From NCBI GenBank assembly GCA_022559985.1, contig JAFJTR010000141.1, positions 1 to 43,527 on the forward strand: a stretch of DNA of 43,527 nucleotides, written 5' to 3'. The translations under genes and the position numbers were made by a program. The notes below the pieces were generated by a model. The model saw only the letters and a list, made by a program, of their open reading frames with translations. It searched no databases and was not told the DNA's origin. Positions 41,901 through 43,527 of the stretch are shown here, piece after piece; positions within the stretch are counted from its first letter, which is position 1; the number at the start of each line of letters is the position of its first letter. This DNA is from Parastagonospora avenae f. sp. tritici 18332-5 (Eukaryota > Ascomycota > Dothideomycetes > Pleosporales > Phaeosphaeriaceae).

Positions 41901-42397
41901 AACGCGCGCCAGTAGCAGAGAGCTCGTACCAGGCTCCCATGTCTCTCATATCTGCTACGCAACAAAACCCTGTCGACAACGACGAACACGAGTCCGACCA
42001 TGCCGAAGACGACAACATTGACATCGACGCACCCTCACTTCTCCCATCGCGTCGCCGAACGACCACACGTCGTGGCGCCAAACCCACCCCAGTATCGACG
42101 CACAAGCGCAAACCACTACTCGCTGAATCGTCCGATGAAGAAGAAGCATCCGCACCGGCCCCACCGCCATCCACGCGCTCAGCGCCCAAACGCAAAGCGG
42201 CGCGGAAAAGCGATGCGCAAGTTAAAAGTCACTTTTTTGCTGAGGGCAGTGAGGCGGAGACGGACTTGACTGATTTGACGGATCGGGCGTCGCCGAAGAA
42301 GAGGGGAAGAGGGAAGGATGGGAGAGGGAGAGGAAGAGGGAGAGGGAGAGGAAGAGGGAGAGGGAGAGGCAGAGGTAGGGGGATATCTCAGGACTGA
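38948..42397 (+). CDS. RAD4: Rad4/XPC, nucleotide-excision-repair damage recognition factor
   Basis: Nuclear protein that, with Rad23, recognises helix-distorting lesions and starts nucleotide excision repair. A single exon of 1149 aa is taken from ATG 38948 (MPPVLSRKRIQ); the frame is open 177 nt further upstream but that part is not conserved. Residues 1-150 are acidic and basic, disordered. The transglutaminase-like domain lies at about 170-640, with CWSEIDRYWRDAG, the core LFTALVRGLGVEARMVVSLQ, and YPTYWTEV. BHD1 (about 665-720) has STEYILERHLRREEAL. BHD2 (about 740-790) has GLYSKAQTDWIIPPPI. BHD3 (about 790-865) has NIDVYVPTMVPKGAVHIPLK and FGKQRAVPVLTGVVVA, the beta-hairpin that enters damaged DNA. 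The last 200 residues are acidic, then basic, ending in an RGRGRG tract encoded by a purine hexamer repeat. All Rad4 modules are present, so it should be functional. Confidence 0.93.
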   Translation: MPPVLSRKRIQADSPVPEPPPKRTRASKPNACRAKETVFQTLDTAPKVKRTLSQTKAFLEQDDDDSELSELESSEDDFEDVPLNSANKGKGKVKGQDGDDSEESADDDWEDALGEQHHTKNDHGPTPVITGGISLTLSAAPKNAFDSSARTDGKKGPSKRQRQVRNATHCMHVQFLMFHNLIRNAWIQDKEVQKMLVEGLSSGCWSEIDRYWRDAGVPDGASRAVAKRRESAASKTPKTESKGKKGKWTESGKKGVQLYESPQSKRLLAKETDKKVSEGKGKDKARNDRNTRDWGAASEPLELNTPNLSAGDPLMRLLRYLSAYWKSKFRITAPSLRKRGYLSPATLEEEINAWKETPFHADTFGERIESLDAFREVARKCEGSRDVGEQLFTALVRGLGVEARMVVSLQPAGFGFSQAEEGKAKNLTKLKDAVKEAVTTPAKATPSKPKLLQCVATRTKHTSLDSDLSDNSDLSSVISISSDTDENRPAKISPKRRDYSEELPYPTYWTEVISHLTHTPISVSPLPRVLIASASSPEKLQDFYARGAAADKARQVFAYLIAFSSDGSAKDVTTRYLPKRQWPGRTKGFRMAVERIPIHNKRGKVKRWEEWDWFESLMRPYARAHDKRQPWDEVEDEGDLVPAEPDRKKEMDEEGGKESLQGYKNSTEYILERHLRREEALKPDAKVIRHFVTGKGDKEKSEPVYRRKDIVNCKTVESWHKEGREVMEGEQPLKFVPMRAVTVTRKREIEERERDEGVKPKQGLYSKAQTDWIIPPPIVDGIIPRNAFNNIDVYVPTMVPKGAVHIPLKGTARICRKLNIEHAEACTGFEFGKQRAVPVLTGVVVAAEKEDMVIDAWEVEEVEKARKEAEKREKLVLGLWKKFMSGLRIVERMKTEYGEDVELPAKPAPPPKKEKKSEWEAFKNQDDFEGGFMREDGPPTRDEPIQANEDEDEDEDTAGGFFVASQEEPEHGDLTIDHGDTQVAKRAPVAESSYQAPMSLISATQQNPVDNDEHESDHAEDDNIDIDAPSLLPSRRRTTTRRGAKPTPVSTHKRKPLLAESSDEEEASAPAPPPSTRSAPKRKAARKSDAQVKSHFFAEGSEAETDLTDLTDRASPKKRGRGKDGRGRGRGRGRGRGRGRGRGRGISQD
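42298..42380 (+). repeat. GA-rich GGGAGA-type repeat within the RAD4 coding region
   Basis: Tandem imperfect hexamers of the form AGAGGG/AGAGGA encode alternating Gly-Arg at the RAD4 C terminus. Repeat number is likely to vary between strains, changing tail length in steps of two residues. Confidence 0.85.
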
Positions 42398-42820
42398 TCG
42401 GGTGTCGAAATGCCAAATGAAGCAGACGCGCCAAGGCTTCCACCTTCATGTTGGTGATTCCGATGTCTCTGATTTGCTCAGTCTAGCTTCATAGGCTGAA
42501 GCACTGATCTAGGCACGTCGTACATAATTGAAGTTGATACAGAACTTTATGAAGTTTGCTCATCAGTGCCGACGTAAGTCGATCTCTGTCACAAAGATGT
42601 CCTAATATTCTCGATCACACACGCTATGAGACCGTCAAGACTAGATGGCTGATTATGGAACATTGCAGGTCATAGTATAAACACCATAACATGTAACGAG
42701 AATGCGCTGCAGATGGGAGCACCTAACTCGGTCAATGATACCAACTGCGTAGATCTTAAAGGCCATCGTGGTCTTAATGACATCACAAACGTGGCACCAG
42801 AAATTCCTTGAGCTGGTCTA
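42398..42820. other. Intergenic region between RAD4 and the transposon
   Basis: 3' flank of RAD4. No open frame of note and no recognised RNA. Confidence 0.5.
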
Positions 42821-43527
42821 CACTGGCGGCTGAGCTGAGCTACGGGGCTGAGCAAGTGGCATGAATCCCAACGCTAAATCGAAAAAGGAATAACATGCCC
42901 GTGCGCGTGATGCGCGCGGAACACCAAAACGCGACCACCTCCATCATTTTCAACCCGCGATAACTCCACCGATATGGATCCAATTCAAGCAGCGGTTGAA
43001 GAAATTGAATCCCTAGAAGAAGGAGAACATTTTGCCAATACAGCAATTGCTGCGAAACACAATGTTGTCCGATCTTCGCTGACCCGAAGGCACCAGGGCC
43101 AGACAAGCCCTGCGAACGATAAAAACGCCAACTAGCAGAAACTCAGCCCACAACAAGAGCTAGAACTTGTACGATATATAGAGAGTCTCTCGAAATGGGG
43201 GCGACCGCCTACGAGAGAGATGATCAAAAATTTTGCCTCTAAGATCGCTCATCAGCTGCTGGGTGAGGCATGGATTACCCGTTTTATCCACCGACACGAC
43301 GTCTATCTCATCTCAAAATGGACTTCCGGTCTCGATCGTACACGCGTTTTAGCCGACTCTGAGGTCAAATATAGACTCTACTTTGCGCTGCTGCACGGGA
43401 AGATGGAGGAGTATAATATTGAGCCAGAAAACACCTATAATATGGATGAGAAGGGCTTCTTGATGGGCCTTATTGGGAGAAGCAAAAGGATCTTTTCCCG
43501 GCGTCAATGGGATAAGAAAGAGGTCAG
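42821..43527 (+). mobile_element. Fot1/pogo-type (Tc1-mariner) DNA transposon, 5' part, cut by right edge
   Basis: The transposase beginning at 42974 identifies the element. Its left boundary is not proven: a TA dinucleotide at 42819-42820, the target used by this superfamily, is followed by CACTGGCGGCTGAGC with a second GGCTGAGC about 20 bases on, which could be the inverted-repeat end. The other end lies outside the window, so the inverted repeat cannot be tested here. Confidence 0.6.
42974..43527 (+). pseudogene. Fot1/pogo transposase, partial, with an in-frame stop
   Basis: DDE-type transposase of the pogo/Fot1 group. From ATG 42974 the frame reads MDPIQAAVEEIESLE, a Psq-type helix-turn-helix, with NTAIAAKHNVVRSSLTRRHQ. 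A TAG at 43133-43135 stands where the family has Gln before QKLSPQQELELVRYIE. Reading continues in the same frame through GRPPTREMIKNFAS, WITRFIHRH, the CENP-B-type second helix-turn-helix region ending LISKW, and ADSEVKYRLYFALL. It reaches the start of the catalytic core, YNMDEKGFLMG, whose Asp is the first DDE residue. The rest is beyond the edge. The single stop is one transition from CAG, so the copy is probably inactive but recent. The opposite strand shows only shadow frames. Confidence 0.85.

Noticed and set aside
41099..42001. 300-codon minus-strand open frame inside RAD4
   Set aside because: Antisense to the BHD domains of RAD4; the codon bias of RAD4 keeps the opposite frame open.

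Overview
The window is eukaryotic nuclear DNA from a filamentous ascomycete (Pezizomycotina), most likely a dothideomycete. The class is inferred from gene style; no marker in the window proves it. The evidence is short introns (about 45-160 nt) with CTRAY-type branch points close to the acceptor, HET-domain genes, a DUF6536 gene, a Fot1/pogo transposase, a MFS DHA1 transporter, and fungal versions of RRP8, DDI1, REI1, mitochondrial Lon and RAD4. No bacterial operons, rRNA, convincing tRNA, CRISPR or viral genes were seen.

Layout: 1-815 (-) broken DUF6536 membrane-protein gene cut by the left edge; 1369-1929 an uncertain ORF; 2223-3920 (+) RRP8 rRNA methyltransferase; 4312-5759 (-) DDI1 shuttle protease whose start codon is split by an intron; 7136-8359 (+) AANAT/PAA1-like N-acetyltransferase with an apparent GC-AG intron; 9793-11480 (-) HET-domain pseudogene; 12681-15962 (-) large atypical kinase; 17956-18936 (-) REI1-like zinc-finger protein; 19697-23096 (-) mitochondrial Lon protease, head to head with 24134-25946 (+) a MFS transporter; 25986-27122 (-) single-span membrane protein; 27372-28451 (-) F-box pseudogene; 28939-30058 (+) second HET pseudogene; 30162-31493 (-) aldo-keto reductase with a 14-nt micro-exon; 32040-32540 (+) second GNAT acetyltransferase; 32781-33671 (-) BTB/POZ gene with two in-frame stops; 34477-35387 (-) three-finger C2H2 protein; 36921-38270 (-) class III aminotransferase; 38948-42397 (+) RAD4/XPC; 42821-43527 (+) start of a Fot1/pogo transposon with a stop in its transposase.

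The housekeeping genes (ribosome biogenesis, proteostasis, DNA repair, mitochondrial quality control) all have intact frames once introns are removed. The gene families known for fast turnover (DUF6536, HET twice, F-box, BTB, transposase) are all interrupted. Most of these stops (TAG or TGA) are single transitions away from Gln, Arg or Trp codons. This fits light RIP-like or neutral decay. A less likely alternative for the genes that carry only stops is restoration by A-to-I editing of mRNA.

No operon logic is expected here: neighbours are functionally unrelated, and the only shared regulatory space of note is the roughly 1-kb divergent region between Lon and the MFS gene. Intron positions were assigned by eye from splice signals and family conservation, without transcript data.
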